Part shown: piece by piece, positions 55,596-64,000 of the stretch
Layout: the number at the start of each line of letters is the position of its first letter
How positions within the stretch are numbered: the first letter of the stretch is position 1
Assembly (NCBI RefSeq): GCF_900009135.1
Contig: NZ_LT797701.1
Span: forward strand, 734,884 to 798,883
Length of the DNA stretch: 64,000 nucleotides
Source: Planktothrix sp. PCC 11201
GTDB lineage: Bacteria > Cyanobacteriota > Cyanobacteriia > Cyanobacteriales > Microcoleaceae
Reading direction: 5' to 3'
Program-made: the position numbers and the translations under genes
The notes under the pieces: generated by a model
What the model was told of the DNA's origin: nothing
Database searches by the model: none
The model's input: only the letters and a program-made list of their open reading frames with translations

Positions 55596-55961
55596 ATGTT
55601 AGATATTGTGTTCTATCCTGCTAATGGTGAGTTATCTTATTCTGTTGATGTTTCAGAAGAAATTTATCAATGGTTAGCGAAATCCGAATTCTCTAAAATT
55701 GGGAAGTCGGTATTGCGAAAAATGGAGATTGATGGAGAAACAGAAAAACTATTTTTGGTTAAGTTAGGGAAAGACACTCGCAAAAAGTTCAAGAATTTTT
55801 TTCGAGATGTGATCACCCAAGAAAGTGATCAAGTGCTAACTCAACTTGGCGATTCTCCCTCGAAACAGGAGTATCAACAGGCGACATACCGCTTAAAAAT
55901 CCTGCAAGAACTCCGCAAGTGCATCGAAAATCAGGATTATCTGTATTTGCAAAGATGTTAG
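55596..55961 (+). CDS. Unknown 121-residue protein, second gene of a small operon
   Basis: It starts MLDIVFYPANGELSYSVDVS. A helical, mixed-charge middle (KLGKDTRKKFKNFFRDVI) and a helical C-terminus (YRLKILQELRKCIEN) follow. There are no signal peptide or membrane spans. GAGGAGGAAGGA precedes the ATG. It lies 13 bp after the 58-residue gene, and hypD begins 74 bp downstream. I recognise no family; a toxin-antitoxin-like or accessory pair is possible but unsupported. Confidence 0.7.
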   Translation: MLDIVFYPANGELSYSVDVSEEIYQWLAKSEFSKIGKSVLRKMEIDGETEKLFLVKLGKDTRKKFKNFFRDVITQESDQVLTQLGDSPSKQEYQQATYRLKILQELRKCIENQDYLYLQRC

Positions 55962-56035
55962 CTTTCATTCCGTGGCAGAGCCAGGGAACAAGTGTTAATA
56001 TAACGATAATTGATTGATTAGTTATAAAAAATATT

Positions 56036-57151
56036 ATGAAATTTGTTGACGAATACCGGGATGGAAAACTCGCTCAGGATTATGCCAAAGCGATCACATC
56101 AATCACCACAAAACCCTGGAAAATTATGGAGATTTGTGGAGGCCAAACCCATTCTATTGTTAAATACGGAATTGATGAACTTCTCCCCTCAGAAATTACC
56201 TTAATTCATGGCCCTGGTTGCCCCGTTTGTGTCACCGATATTAATATTATTGATCAAGCTATTGCCCTCGCTTCCTTACCTAATATTATTTTTTGTTCCT
56301 TTGGAGATATGTTGCGAGTTCCGGGGAGTGAAAAAGACCTATTAAGTGTTAAAGCTACCGGGGGAGATATCCGAATTATTTATAATCCCTTAGACTGTTT
56401 AAAAATTGCCCAACAAAACCCCACAAAACAGGTAATTTTCTTTGCCGTTGGCTTTGAAACCACTGCCCCAATCACCGCCATGGCAGTCTATCAAGCCCAG
56501 CAACAAAATATTAATAACTTCTCCCTTTTAGTCTCCCATGTTCTGGTGCCTCCGGCGATGGAAGCCCTCTTATCGAGTCCGAATTGTCAGGTGCAAGGGT
56601 TTTTAGCCGCGGGTCATGTTTGTACCGTCATGGGATATAAGGAATATGAACCGATTGTTGATAAATATAAGATTCCAATTGTGGTGACAGGGTTTGAACC
56701 CATTGATATTTTACAAGGAATTTATTTATGTATTCAACAACTGGAAAAAGGAGAATATAAATTAGAAAATCAATATAATCGTTCCGTGCGTCGAGGGGGA
56801 AATGAAACCGCTCAAACGATTATTCAAGAAGTATTTGAAATTGTCCCCAGGGAATGGCGAGGACTGGGAGAAATTCCCCAAAGTGGGTTAGGAATTAAAC
56901 AAAAATATATTAATTTTGATGCTCAAAAACGCTTTAATTCTCAACAGTTAATTCCCGTTTCTTCCCCCTGCCAAGATTGTATTAGTGGTGAAATTCTCCA
57001 AGGGATTAAAAAACCCCAGGAATGTCCGGTTTTTGCAACCCGTTGTACTCCCGAACATCCTTTAGGGGCGCCAATGGTTTCCTCTGAAGGCGCTTGTGCC
57101 GCCTATTATCGCTATCGTCAACAAACTAAAATCCCTGTCCTCCAAGGTTAA
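56036..57151 (+). CDS. hypD: Hydrogenase maturation protein HypD
   Basis: A 371-residue iron-sulfur scaffold on which the Fe(CN)2CO group of [NiFe]-hydrogenase is built with HypC. Visible motifs are [15 protein letters not shown] near residue 28, [12 protein letters not shown] near 58 and [15 protein letters not shown] near 85. The C-terminal cysteines ([32 protein letters not shown] in parts) bind the 4Fe-4S cluster. No other hyp or hydrogenase gene is in the window. Confidence 0.96.
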   Translation: MKFVDEYRDGKLAQDYAKAITSITTKPWKIMEICGGQTHSIVKYGIDELLPSEITLIHGPGCPVCVTDINIIDQAIALASLPNIIFCSFGDMLRVPGSEKDLLSVKATGGDIRIIYNPLDCLKIAQQNPTKQVIFFAVGFETTAPITAMAVYQAQQQNINNFSLLVSHVLVPPAMEALLSSPNCQVQGFLAAGHVCTVMGYKEYEPIVDKYKIPIVVTGFEPIDILQGIYLCIQQLEKGEYKLENQYNRSVRRGGNETAQTIIQEVFEIVPREWRGLGEIPQSGLGIKQKYINFDAQKRFNSQQLIPVSSPCQDCISGEILQGIKKPQECPVFATRCTPEHPLGAPMVSSEGACAAYYRYRQQTKIPVLQG

Positions 57152-57187
57152 AGGAGGAGGTTCAGGGTATTCAAATAATTGGTGTAA

Positions 57188-58033
57188 TTAGGAATAATGG
57201 AAGGGGACGGTAATCCAAGGTAAACAGACCCAAAATAGTAATATCCAGACCCACCATCCCCAGGTTAAAGGAACAGAATCTTCCGTTAAAATTGCATCTA
57301 TTCTTTCCTCTAAACGACTACTCCGAATCGAACAACTAAAGGATAAATTGCCATAATCAGGGGATTTAAACGGAGCTTTGGCGAGATATAATAGGGATTC
57401 TGCTAATACTAAAGCGTCAACTTGTTGGGTTGCGTAACGGTCAGCCCGCATTTCCCTTAATAATAGTAATTCTTGCCAGAGTTGGTTGGTATTAGGAAGC
57501 CAACAGGTTAAAGTTTGTAGCCAACCCAAGGTAAAAAACCAAAAAGTATCTCGATAGTTTAAATGGGCTTGTTCATGGGCAATTACTGCTTCTAAATGAG
57601 TCTCATCTAAGAGGTTTAATAATCCTTGGCTGACTACCAATTCCGGTTGCCAAAATCCAATCTGAGCACTATAGGGAAAATCATCTTCTAAAATTCTCGC
57701 TGTTTTTCCCATAACAACCTGTTGAGATAAGCGATGAATTCGGCATTGAGATTGCCACAATTGACCGATTAACTGAATAACCGTTAATATTCCCCAACCG
57801 ACAAATCCCAAAGCCAAAAAATAACTAAACCAACTGGCTTCAAGTCCCAACATTTCCCCCTTTGTTCCCATCGATAATACCGCCAAGGCTGTCATTAATA
57901 AAACCAAAGGCGGACAGACAAACAAAAATAGAGATTTTTGCCAGCGTTGATGCCAACTTCCCCCTTGAGGTAAGGGGATAAGTCGCAAACCAACCGCGCA
58001 TCCTAGGGCGAATAAAATAATCATTAAGTGCAT
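57188..58033 (-). CDS. petP: BlaR1/M56-type membrane protease, PetP-like
   Basis: A 281-residue membrane metalloprotease. It has spans near residues 5, 38 and 78, the zinc motif HEQAH at 153-157 followed by an E in the helix beyond, and further spans near 168 and 265. It lacks the outer penicillin-sensor domain of true BlaR1. Its ATG overlaps the stop of the BlaI-type gene (TAATG). In Synechocystis, PetP is an M56 protease that degrades the repressor PetR when copper is present. The petJ neighbour makes the same role likely here. Confidence 0.82.
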   Translation of the reverse strand: MHLMIILFALGCAVGLRLIPLPQGGSWHQRWQKSLFLFVCPPLVLLMTALAVLSMGTKGEMLGLEASWFSYFLALGFVGWGILTVIQLIGQLWQSQCRIHRLSQQVVMGKTARILEDDFPYSAQIGFWQPELVVSQGLLNLLDETHLEAVIAHEQAHLNYRDTFWFFTLGWLQTLTCWLPNTNQLWQELLLLREMRADRYATQQVDALVLAESLLYLAKAPFKSPDYGNLSFSCSIRSSRLEERIDAILTEDSVPLTWGWWVWILLFWVCLPWITVPFHYS

Positions 58034-58455
58034 TATTGTTGTCCCTCCCGTTGGCGACGAATAGCATCAAGGCGTGAGGCAATGGCATCAATTTGATCTA
58101 AACTTGCGGTATCCAAACTATCAGCAAAAGAAGCAACTATATCGGGATTACCTATGGCTAAAAATCGATTTAAACGATCATAAGCTAAAATAGCCTGGGC
58201 TTGTTCACGGGTGACTAAAGCTTGCCAATAAAAAGCCCGTTCCTGTTTATTGCAAACTAACCAACCCTTATCTGTTAAACGACGCAATACGGTGGTTACT
58301 GAAGTATAGGCTAATTCTCGGTTCGGGTCAGATAAAATCCGTTCATGGACATCTTTCACCGTGGTTATACCCAATTCCCAGACTATTTCTAGGATTTCGG
58401 TTTCTAAAGGGCCGAGGGAAAGTTGCCGAGGACGATAATTAGGCAGAGGAGCCAT
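58033..58455 (-). CDS. petR: BlaI/MecI-family repressor, PetR-like
   Basis: A 140-residue winged-helix repressor. The DNA-binding part (about 10-85) has LGPLETEILEIVWEL, TTVKDVHERI and TSVTTVLRRLTDKGWL. A helical dimerisation tail follows. It lies 170 bp after petJ on the same strand and is coupled to the PetP-like gene. In Synechocystis, PetR represses petJ and activates the plastocyanin gene; here linkage to petJ supports the same task. Plastocyanin is not in the window. Confidence 0.85.
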   Translation of the reverse strand: MAPLPNYRPRQLSLGPLETEILEIVWELGITTVKDVHERILSDPNRELAYTSVTTVLRRLTDKGWLVCNKQERAFYWQALVTREQAQAILAYDRLNRFLAIGNPDIVASFADSLDTASLDQIDAIASRLDAIRRQREGQQ

Positions 58456-58473
58456 AGAGAATCCATAAAAATA

Positions 58474-58496
58474 CTATTATTGAATTAGTGTAATAG
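58474..58496. promoter_or_regulatory. Candidate operator upstream of the PetR-like gene
   Basis: CTATTA at 58474-58479 and TAATAG at 58491-58496 form a perfect inverted repeat with an 11-base spacer, ending 19 bp before the repressor start. Self-regulation is common in BlaI-type genes. I see no clear second copy at petJ, so the assignment is weak. Confidence 0.35.
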
Positions 58497-58552
58497 ATGA
58501 TTTGAATAAAAATCAAGTTGTTCTGATTTCTCCACTCAATATCTAAAAACAG

Positions 58553-58595
58553 AAAACCCCCCAAACTCTAATTAATTATAGAGAGTAAGAGGTTT
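58553..58595 (-). terminator. Terminator of petJ
   Basis: Read on the minus strand, AAACCTC...ACTCT pairs with AGAGT...GGGGTTT around an AT loop, followed by a short T-run. It separates petJ from the petR-petP pair. Confidence 0.6.
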
Positions 58596-58625
58596 AACTG
58601 TATTAAAATTCAGGGTTAATTTATA

Positions 58626-58961
58626 TTACTTTTTCCATTCTTTATCCGCTTGAGCTAATACATAAGCTGCAACATCAGCAATTTGATCGTCTTTTAAACG
58701 ACCTTTGAAACTGGGCATTGCAGCTTTACCATTTGTCACTTGGGTTTTGATTTTCTCGACATCATACATCCCATATTTTTCGAGATCGGCTTTTTTCAAA
58801 CTTTTCGCAGCATTGATCAGGTTTTTACCCCCAGCATGACAAGAAGCGCAATTTGCTGAAAATACTTTAGCCCCACTTGCTAAATCGGCGGCGAAGGCAT
58901 TAGGAACAAAACTTAAAACAGTTACAGCAATGATTAACAAGGCTGAGATTAACTTTTTCAT
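58626..58961 (-). CDS. petJ: Cytochrome c6
   Basis: A soluble lumenal electron carrier between cytochrome b6f and photosystem I, the alternative to plastocyanin. 111 residues. The signal peptide ends after AFA at 24. Haem attaches at CASCH (38-42), and the axial methionine is M82 in [10 protein letters not shown]. The start is ATG at 58961 with AGGAG upstream; an in-frame longer form would add ten residues before the signal peptide. It is probably under control of the adjacent petR-petP genes. Confidence 0.95.
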   Translation of the reverse strand: MKKLISALLIIAVTVLSFVPNAFAADLASGAKVFSANCASCHAGGKNLINAAKSLKKADLEKYGMYDVEKIKTQVTNGKAAMPSFKGRLKDDQIADVAAYVLAQADKEWKK

Positions 58962-59163
58962 CAATATTCTCCTGTGAGGAAATTTAATCAATTATTCTAT
59001 GGTGCAAAAGGGTTTTCCCCTTGTCAAAAGACAGGCCGTCAAACTTGTCCAGCTTTAAAATTTAACTTCATATTAATTAATGAAAATCAAACAAAAAAAG
59101 TAGTATGGTGAGTGCGCTTCCCTTTCGCAACTCCGATCAATTAAAAATCATTAATATAATCCT

Positions 59164-61065
59164 TCAATCTGGACTAGGAGAAATCTGTTGAATTTCTTCA
59201 ATATTAGCCGTTTTAATAATTTGTTTTGCTGCTAAATCTTTAACGCGATTAGATTTTAAACCTTCTAACCACTTAACTAAAATTAGTTCGGCATCATCAA
59301 CAATTTGTTCTTTTTGTAATTCCATTCTTAATGTATCTACAAACTGTCGTGTTAAGCGTTTTTGTAACTGCATAGCGATAAAATCAGGGGGTTTATTTTT
59401 CCCGGCTTCCAGAGATTTTTTAGGACTTTCTGAAATGGTAATTGCAATCTTTTTCACAACACTATCAGCAACTTGTTGAGGCAAATGTCCGATCAAAGGA
59501 ATTTTATTTAATCCTTTATAAATCAGAGACTGTTGAATAGAGTTAGTGACTTGATAGTGTAGGTAAGCCTCTAATTCAGGACGAATGGTGGGTAAAACTT
59601 TAGAAATTGTAATCTCAACAATTTGGTTGGAAATTCCGGGGGGAGACTGGGATTCAAGTTCAATAGCTTCTAAGGAAATCGATTGATAGGAGGAAGGCGG
59701 ATTAACTAACTTTTTCAGGCTTCCTTGTTTAACAAAATTTTGAATTTTATCAACCCCTTGATTGACTAAAACCTGAACTAATTCTTGAGCAAAACTATAG
59801 ATTATTTTTAATTTTAGGTAATCAATCGTCGGTTGTAAACTCGGAAAATTGGCTCGATTTAAGTGATAAATGGCTGAAATAAAACGCAAAAATAATAATT
59901 TAGGAATTAACAAAAATACATAATACCATAATTTTAAAATTGCCTCCCTTAGTGTTAGTTGAGGTTGGCGAGACCGGAGGACATATATTTCCATTAAAAA
60001 TATTAAGAAAAACAGGTTGATCCAAGGTAAATCAATCAACCAAAATCGATTCACAAATTGACCATTTAAACTCAATTGTCGAAAATAGAATGACTCCATT
60101 AAATCTTGAATGTCATTTTCAAAAAATTCGAGTTCTTTTTCCCATCCTTGTTTTTCTAAATTTTCCACACTCCAAAAGACATAAAAAGCCTGTCTGGAGG
60201 ATCGATCTGACCAAATTAACTCAGGGGCTAAAAAATTTAACAGTTTAATTTTATATAAAAATTTTAGAGTCGGTGTTAGCCGGGTTGTTACTTTGGGATC
60301 TCGGCTATAGATATGATCAATCATGCGATATTTCGCTGCGGTTAATGGCCCCAAATTATGTTCTAATTGTAAGAAATAACTGCGGTCAATAATCTTAGCA
60401 CTTGATTCTCGAAGTTCTTTAAGTAAAGCCTGGGATTTAGGTGTATCCAAACCATTGTATTTTAAATAAACTTTTAATTCTGAAACTTTAACTAAATAAC
60501 TTTGAGTTAATCGATCGGGTTCAATCCCTTTAATGATATCATAGGTTAAACTGGGTTCATTAAATAAAATTAAAAACCTGATATTTTTATTAAAAAAATC
60601 TAACTCTTTTTGCCATTGTTTTTGATTGAAAAAACTGGGACTCCAGAATTTTTCTAACGCTTGCTGAAAATTATTAATTTTGACATGATTCTGAAAGCGA
60701 TTTTGAATTTCTGCTAAAGTTCCATAGGAATTGAGAACCCGAAACGGGGGATTTTCTATCAATAATTCTAAACTAGACTCACGAATATCGGTTAATGCTA
60801 ACTTAACTTCTTCAGACTCAATTCCAAACTGATTAATGGTTTTTTCCAGTTGATCAACTTGCTGCAAATATTGATTTTTAGGTGTATTTTCAGATTGGGT
60901 TTGATGTTGACTCCATTGTAAATAAAATCGACGAAGTTTAATATAACTTAAATCAAAAACAACTAAACAAAAATTAGCTGTAACAATCAGAGCTAAAATT
61001 CTAGCGACGAGGAGAGATAAACCTGTGCGTTGAGTAGAAATTGGGGGTTCAAATTTCGTCGTCAT
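59164..61065 (-). CDS. Unknown large membrane-associated protein
   Basis: About 633 residues. One span lies near residues 20-42 (LLVARILALIVTANFCLVVF in one run). A mostly helical region with repeated QxxxELxFF patterns (QKELDFFNKNI, EKELEFFENDI) runs to about 340. Two further spans lie near 350-400, then a helical C-terminal domain. I recognise no family. ATG at 61065 was chosen; GTG at 61071 is an alternative. It lies 31 bp after the YbhN-like gene on the same strand and may be cotranscribed with it. Confidence 0.7.
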   Translation of the reverse strand: MTTKFEPPISTQRTGLSLLVARILALIVTANFCLVVFDLSYIKLRRFYLQWSQHQTQSENTPKNQYLQQVDQLEKTINQFGIESEEVKLALTDIRESSLELLIENPPFRVLNSYGTLAEIQNRFQNHVKINNFQQALEKFWSPSFFNQKQWQKELDFFNKNIRFLILFNEPSLTYDIIKGIEPDRLTQSYLVKVSELKVYLKYNGLDTPKSQALLKELRESSAKIIDRSYFLQLEHNLGPLTAAKYRMIDHIYSRDPKVTTRLTPTLKFLYKIKLLNFLAPELIWSDRSSRQAFYVFWSVENLEKQGWEKELEFFENDIQDLMESFYFRQLSLNGQFVNRFWLIDLPWINLFFLIFLMEIYVLRSRQPQLTLREAILKLWYYVFLLIPKLLFLRFISAIYHLNRANFPSLQPTIDYLKLKIIYSFAQELVQVLVNQGVDKIQNFVKQGSLKKLVNPPSSYQSISLEAIELESQSPPGISNQIVEITISKVLPTIRPELEAYLHYQVTNSIQQSLIYKGLNKIPLIGHLPQQVADSVVKKIAITISESPKKSLEAGKNKPPDFIAMQLQKRLTRQFVDTLRMELQKEQIVDDAELILVKWLEGLKSNRVKDLAAKQIIKTANIEEIQQISPSPD

Positions 61066-61096
61066 AGTCACCTGTAGCGAGTAAATTTTAAACGGC

Positions 61097-62050
61097 TTAG
61101 TGATGCTTTTTTAGTTCATTAATTCCTAGTAACACAGTTGCTACAATCATGGGAAGTAGATAATAAATAGCGCGATAGGCTAATAAAGATCCTAAAACAT
61201 TAGCTGGATTTACTTCTGAAGAAACCAAGGTTAAAACAACGGTTTCAAAGACCCCTAAACCTCCGGGAATATTACTAACCATACTAGCCGTCATTGCTAA
61301 TAAATAAATGCTAAAACAACTCAGATAAGAAGCGGTGCTACCTTCGGGTAATAATACATATAAAACCCCGGCGGCGGCTCCCCAATCTACGGAGGCAAAA
61401 GCAATTAAAGCCAGTGAAACACTCACGGTAGGAAAGTTTAATTCTAATTGTCCAAATTTGATAGGTTTATGATTAAAACTCGCCCATAATAGATAGACTC
61501 CAATAATTAGGAGAAAGATGATTCCCACAGGACGAACTGATACAAATGGTAAATCTAAAATACTGGGAACTTTTAAGGGGGTTAATAGAAAAACTAATCC
61601 ACAGACTCCCAATAATCCCAACCAAAATGTTAAGTTAGTAAAAGCAATTACCTGGGCAATTACACCTGGAGGAACACGCCACCTTGAATATAAGCGATAA
61701 CGAACAGCACTCCCTGTTAATAGGGCAAACCCCACATTATTACTAATGGCATAACTGATAAATGCACCGATGCCGATCTTAACGTAATTCAGTGAAAAAC
61801 CGATATAAATAAACGCTAAAATATCATAGGCTGTGGTCATCAAATAACTGAGTATCATCAGGGCAATTGCGCCTAACCTATTAATTTTAGGAAGATTAGA
61901 TAGACTAATCAAAACATCATCTATAGAATATTTTTCCAGCTTTTGGCTAATGGCCCAAATCGAGAGACAAAATAGAAAAAAGCCGAGAATAGAAGGCACA
62001 ATCTTACGCATTCGATTCATCTCGGAATTTAACCAGGAACTGGTGGACAT
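61097..62050 (-). CDS. YbhN/LPG-synthase-TM-family membrane protein
   Basis: A 317-residue protein with about eight spans. It matches the membrane part of lysylphosphatidylglycerol synthases (UPF0104/YbhN): NNVGFALLTGSAVRYRLY near residue 105 and SNIPGGLGVFETVVL near 258. There is no aminoacyltransferase domain, so lipid flipping or an unknown membrane task is more likely than LPG synthesis. Its ATG overlaps the upstream LprI-type stop (TAATG), indicating coupling. Confidence 0.83.
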   Translation of the reverse strand: MSTSSWLNSEMNRMRKIVPSILGFFLFCLSIWAISQKLEKYSIDDVLISLSNLPKINRLGAIALMILSYLMTTAYDILAFIYIGFSLNYVKIGIGAFISYAISNNVGFALLTGSAVRYRLYSRWRVPPGVIAQVIAFTNLTFWLGLLGVCGLVFLLTPLKVPSILDLPFVSVRPVGIIFLLIIGVYLLWASFNHKPIKFGQLELNFPTVSVSLALIAFASVDWGAAAGVLYVLLPEGSTASYLSCFSIYLLAMTASMVSNIPGGLGVFETVVLTLVSSEVNPANVLGSLLAYRAIYYLLPMIVATVLLGINELKKHH

Positions 62051-62460
62051 TACTTAATTTCAGCTAAATAGTTTTGTAAATCTTGAACTCTTTGCTGAGT
62101 CACTTTTGCTAAACATTGGGTTAAAAATAAAGGTTCTGCCGTACCTCCTAACACTTGACTCGATTCAAAACTACAGGTTTTGTCTCGAAAGGAAATCCAA
62201 GCCTTTTGCGCTTCAGTTAAACGTTTTTTCCGTTCTGGGGATAATTGACCGATAAGTTTTTGGTAAGTTTGATTCAGCTTTTGATCCGCTATTTGATATT
62301 GATCAGAGGCACATTTTCGCATTTCTAAAGTATTGCCATCGGGCCGACACTGAACAGTTTGGGCAATTAATATTTCAGGTGCAGCTAAACTCGGATATAC
62401 AAAAACCGTAAAGTTAGCAATTATAAACAATAGAAAATAAACTTGTAATATTTTTCTCAT
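62050..62460 (-). CDS. LprI-type (DUF1311) exported protein
   Basis: A 136-residue protein. The signal-like head ends near SLAA at residue 27. The domain has MRKCASDQYQIADQKLNQTY and LTEAQKAWISFRDKTCSFES, with paired cysteines, as in the lysozyme-inhibitor LprI-type family. It is coupled to the YbhN-like gene. A role in the periplasm is likely; inhibition of lysozyme is known only for some members. Confidence 0.85.
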   Translation of the reverse strand: MRKILQVYFLLFIIANFTVFVYPSLAAPEILIAQTVQCRPDGNTLEMRKCASDQYQIADQKLNQTYQKLIGQLSPERKKRLTEAQKAWISFRDKTCSFESSQVLGGTAEPLFLTQCLAKVTQQRVQDLQNYLAEIK

Positions 62461-62540
62461 AGGGTTAAAAAAAATGTTGTTTAAACAAAAAAGTATTAAA
62501 TTAAGACAATAATTCCTATAGGTGTCAAAGGTAAAATTGC

Positions 62541-63794
62541 TTAAAACTTAATCCTTTGTCGATAGTTGGCGACCGATTGTACAATTCCAATGGCTATCCA
62601 ATTACTCAATAATGAAGATCGACCATAACTTAAGAAAGGCAAAGGAATTCCGGTAACAGGTGCTATACCAATATTCATCCCAATGTTAACAAATACCTGA
62701 AATAATAACATACAAAGGACTCCAATAGCAATCAAAGACCCAAAAGAATCCTTAGCAGTTTGGGCAATAATCACTAAGCGTAAACAGATAAACCAAAAAA
62801 TAGCTAATACTGCAATGCAACCGATCAAGCCCAACTCCTCACCCACGGCGGAAAAGATAAAATCCGTATGTTGTTCAGGAATAAAATTCAATTGAGTTTG
62901 AGTCCCATGATTAAGTCCCCGTCCATATAATTGTCCGGCACCAATCGCAATTCGAGACTGAATTAAATGATAACCACTCCCCAAAGGATCTTGCTCAGGA
63001 TTCAAAAACCCAATCAGTCGCATTTTTTGATAATCTTGCAACACATTCCAGAGGATATGGCTTAACTCCCCGGCTGCTAAATTCACTAATAGGGCTAAAG
63101 GGCCAGTGAGCCATCGCCAGGGAAGACTCCACCAACCGACAAAACCCATTAATATAGCCCAGACAATTCCCGCTGGAAAATAGATATTAAAAACAACTGC
63201 CGTGATTACCGGAGAAAGCAGCAAAATTAGCCAACCCGGATGAATATTACCCCAATACATCATCCCCAAAGTAATCGCACCAAACACCAAAGAAGTTCCC
63301 AAGTTAGGTTCAATAAAAACCAGCCCCCAAGGAACAGCAGCGATCGCTAAAATCCGAATCATATCCCTCAAATTTGGAGTTTTTAACTCTTGAAGTAAAG
63401 CCGCTAAAGTAATAATAATTCCCACTTTAGCAAACTCCGAGGGTTGGACATGAAAACCCGCAATATTAATCCATCGTTGCGCCCCTAATGCCGTTGTCCC
63501 AATAATTTGTACCGCAATCAACAACAAATTTGTGATTCCATAAATCACCCATTTCCACTGAATTAGACGTTCATAACGACAACGGGAAAAAATTAAAGCT
63601 AAAGTAAAACCAATCGCTCCCGTCACCCAATGTTGCCACCAATCAGTTAAACCTTGGTTTAACTCCACACTGCGGATCATAATTCCCGCAAATACGGTGA
63701 GGAGAAGACAGGCTCCCATCAGCCACAAATCCGCCTCCGCCCAGGCATAAAACATTGAACTCCGGCGACTTCCCCATCGAATTTTTTGAAACAT
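62541..63794 (-). CDS. rodA: Rod-shape protein RodA, SEDS peptidoglycan polymerase
   Basis: A 417-residue protein with about ten spans. SEDS motifs are visible: GAQRWINIAGFHVQPSEFAK near residue 105 (two parts), FIEPNLGTSLV near 160, PEQHTDFIFSAVGEELG near 308 and GIPLPFLSYGRSSLLSNW near 385. RodA polymerises glycan strands with a class B PBP during elongation. A PBP2 or mre gene is not in the window. The start is ATG at 63794. Confidence 0.95.
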   Translation of the reverse strand: MFQKIRWGSRRSSMFYAWAEADLWLMGACLLLTVFAGIMIRSVELNQGLTDWWQHWVTGAIGFTLALIFSRCRYERLIQWKWVIYGITNLLLIAVQIIGTTALGAQRWINIAGFHVQPSEFAKVGIIITLAALLQELKTPNLRDMIRILAIAAVPWGLVFIEPNLGTSLVFGAITLGMMYWGNIHPGWLILLLSPVITAVVFNIYFPAGIVWAILMGFVGWWSLPWRWLTGPLALLVNLAAGELSHILWNVLQDYQKMRLIGFLNPEQDPLGSGYHLIQSRIAIGAGQLYGRGLNHGTQTQLNFIPEQHTDFIFSAVGEELGLIGCIAVLAIFWFICLRLVIIAQTAKDSFGSLIAIGVLCMLLFQVFVNIGMNIGIAPVTGIPLPFLSYGRSSLLSNWIAIGIVQSVANYRQRIKF

Positions 63795-63818
63795 AGTTTT
63801 TACTTAAAACACTATTAC

Positions 63819-64000
63819 TTATTTAATGGGTTCATACAGGTATTCAAAGCCATTTCCGTCAAGATCTCGCCCATAAAAGGAGGCCGTACCATCCCGATGT
63901 TCATGAATCGTTGTAACGGGAATCCCTTGGGCCTTTAGGCTGTGATAGGCACTTTCCATTTCAGTGCGATCACTAAATACAAAACCAAAGTGAGGGCCAG
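63819..64000 (-). CDS. VOC-family (glyoxalase-fold) protein, partial
   Basis: Only the last 60 codons are in the window. They code HFGFVFSDRTEMESAY, then TTIHEHRDGTASFYGRDLDG and NGFEYLYEP. The F-Y-x-R-D-x-D-G-N-x-x-E pattern is the closing half of a vicinal-oxygen-chelate module; the E is a usual metal ligand. The substrate cannot be told. The start lies beyond the window edge. Confidence 0.8.
   Translation of the reverse strand, partial: GPHFGFVFSDRTEMESAYHSLKAQGIPVTTIHEHRDGTASFYGRDLDGNGFEYLYEPIK

Overview
The window comes from a cyanobacterium. It encodes a photosystem I subunit (psaM), cytochrome c6 (petJ), the cyanobacterial families Slr1601-like, DUF3082 and DUF928, and many copies of the HIP1 octamer GCGATCGC. 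AT-leaning coding sequence, a large NRPS gene, many dispersed palindromic and short tandem repeats, CHAT and CHASE2 proteins and TnpB-only insertion elements fit a filamentous Oscillatoriales-type genome such as Planktothrix or Microcoleus. That genus-level placement is inference.

Layout. 0-7.7 kb: a two-module NRPS ending in a thioesterase, with an N-terminal docking domain, so an upstream partner is expected outside the window. Both adenylation domains carry in-frame insertions of a C/G palindromic repeat also present between genes at 14.3 and 15.4 kb. 7.7-12.1 kb: speA, ndk, a TerC-like membrane protein, psaM and a Slr1601-like protein. 12.2-14.2 kb: a toxin-antitoxin pair whose MazF-like toxin gene is split by a TnpB-only IS; both halves are visible. 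14.4-33.0 kb: mostly housekeeping genes (argF, dusB, cinA, aroQ, a 7TM-HD phosphohydrolase, ispE, rsmA), plus a cyclic-nucleotide-type channel, arsS with a TVP38 protein, a cation exchanger, a TPR protein and an L,D-transpeptidase.

33.1-35.4 kb: a site-2-protease/CBS gene cut by an IS630-family element at a TA dinucleotide; removing the element and one TA restores the frame exactly. 35.6-36.7 kb: a YhaV-like toxin paired with an unrecognised 229-residue protein where a PrlF-type antitoxin would be expected. 36.9-43.5 kb: a sugar-nucleotide epimerase, a secreted TPR-CHAT protein, a DUF928 protein and a CHASE2 adenylate cyclase. 43.7-45.5 kb: divergent Mn/Zn uptake genes (binding protein and ATPase) without a permease. 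45.5-50.1 kb: sds, murI, a sulfiredoxin, a Dps and an HTH protein with a GrpE-like C-terminus.

50.1-52.7 kb: a partner-switching set (STAS antagonist, response regulator-PP2C phosphatase, RsbW-like kinase). 52.7-57.2 kb: an adenosine-deaminase-family enzyme divergent from purA, a two-gene operon of unknown small proteins, and hypD. 57.2-59 kb: petJ followed by a BlaI-type repressor and a BlaR-type membrane protease, matching the PetR/PetP copper switch of cyanobacteria. 59-64 kb: a large unknown membrane protein, a YbhN-type flippase-like protein, an LprI-domain protein, rodA and a partial VOC-family gene.

The strongest leads are the noncanonical YhaV pair, the palindromic-repeat expansions inside the NRPS adenylation domains, the TnpB element with readable target and flank, the HTH/GrpE-like fusion and the unknown small-protein operon at 55.4-56.0 kb. 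No search was run; all family names rest on recognised motifs.
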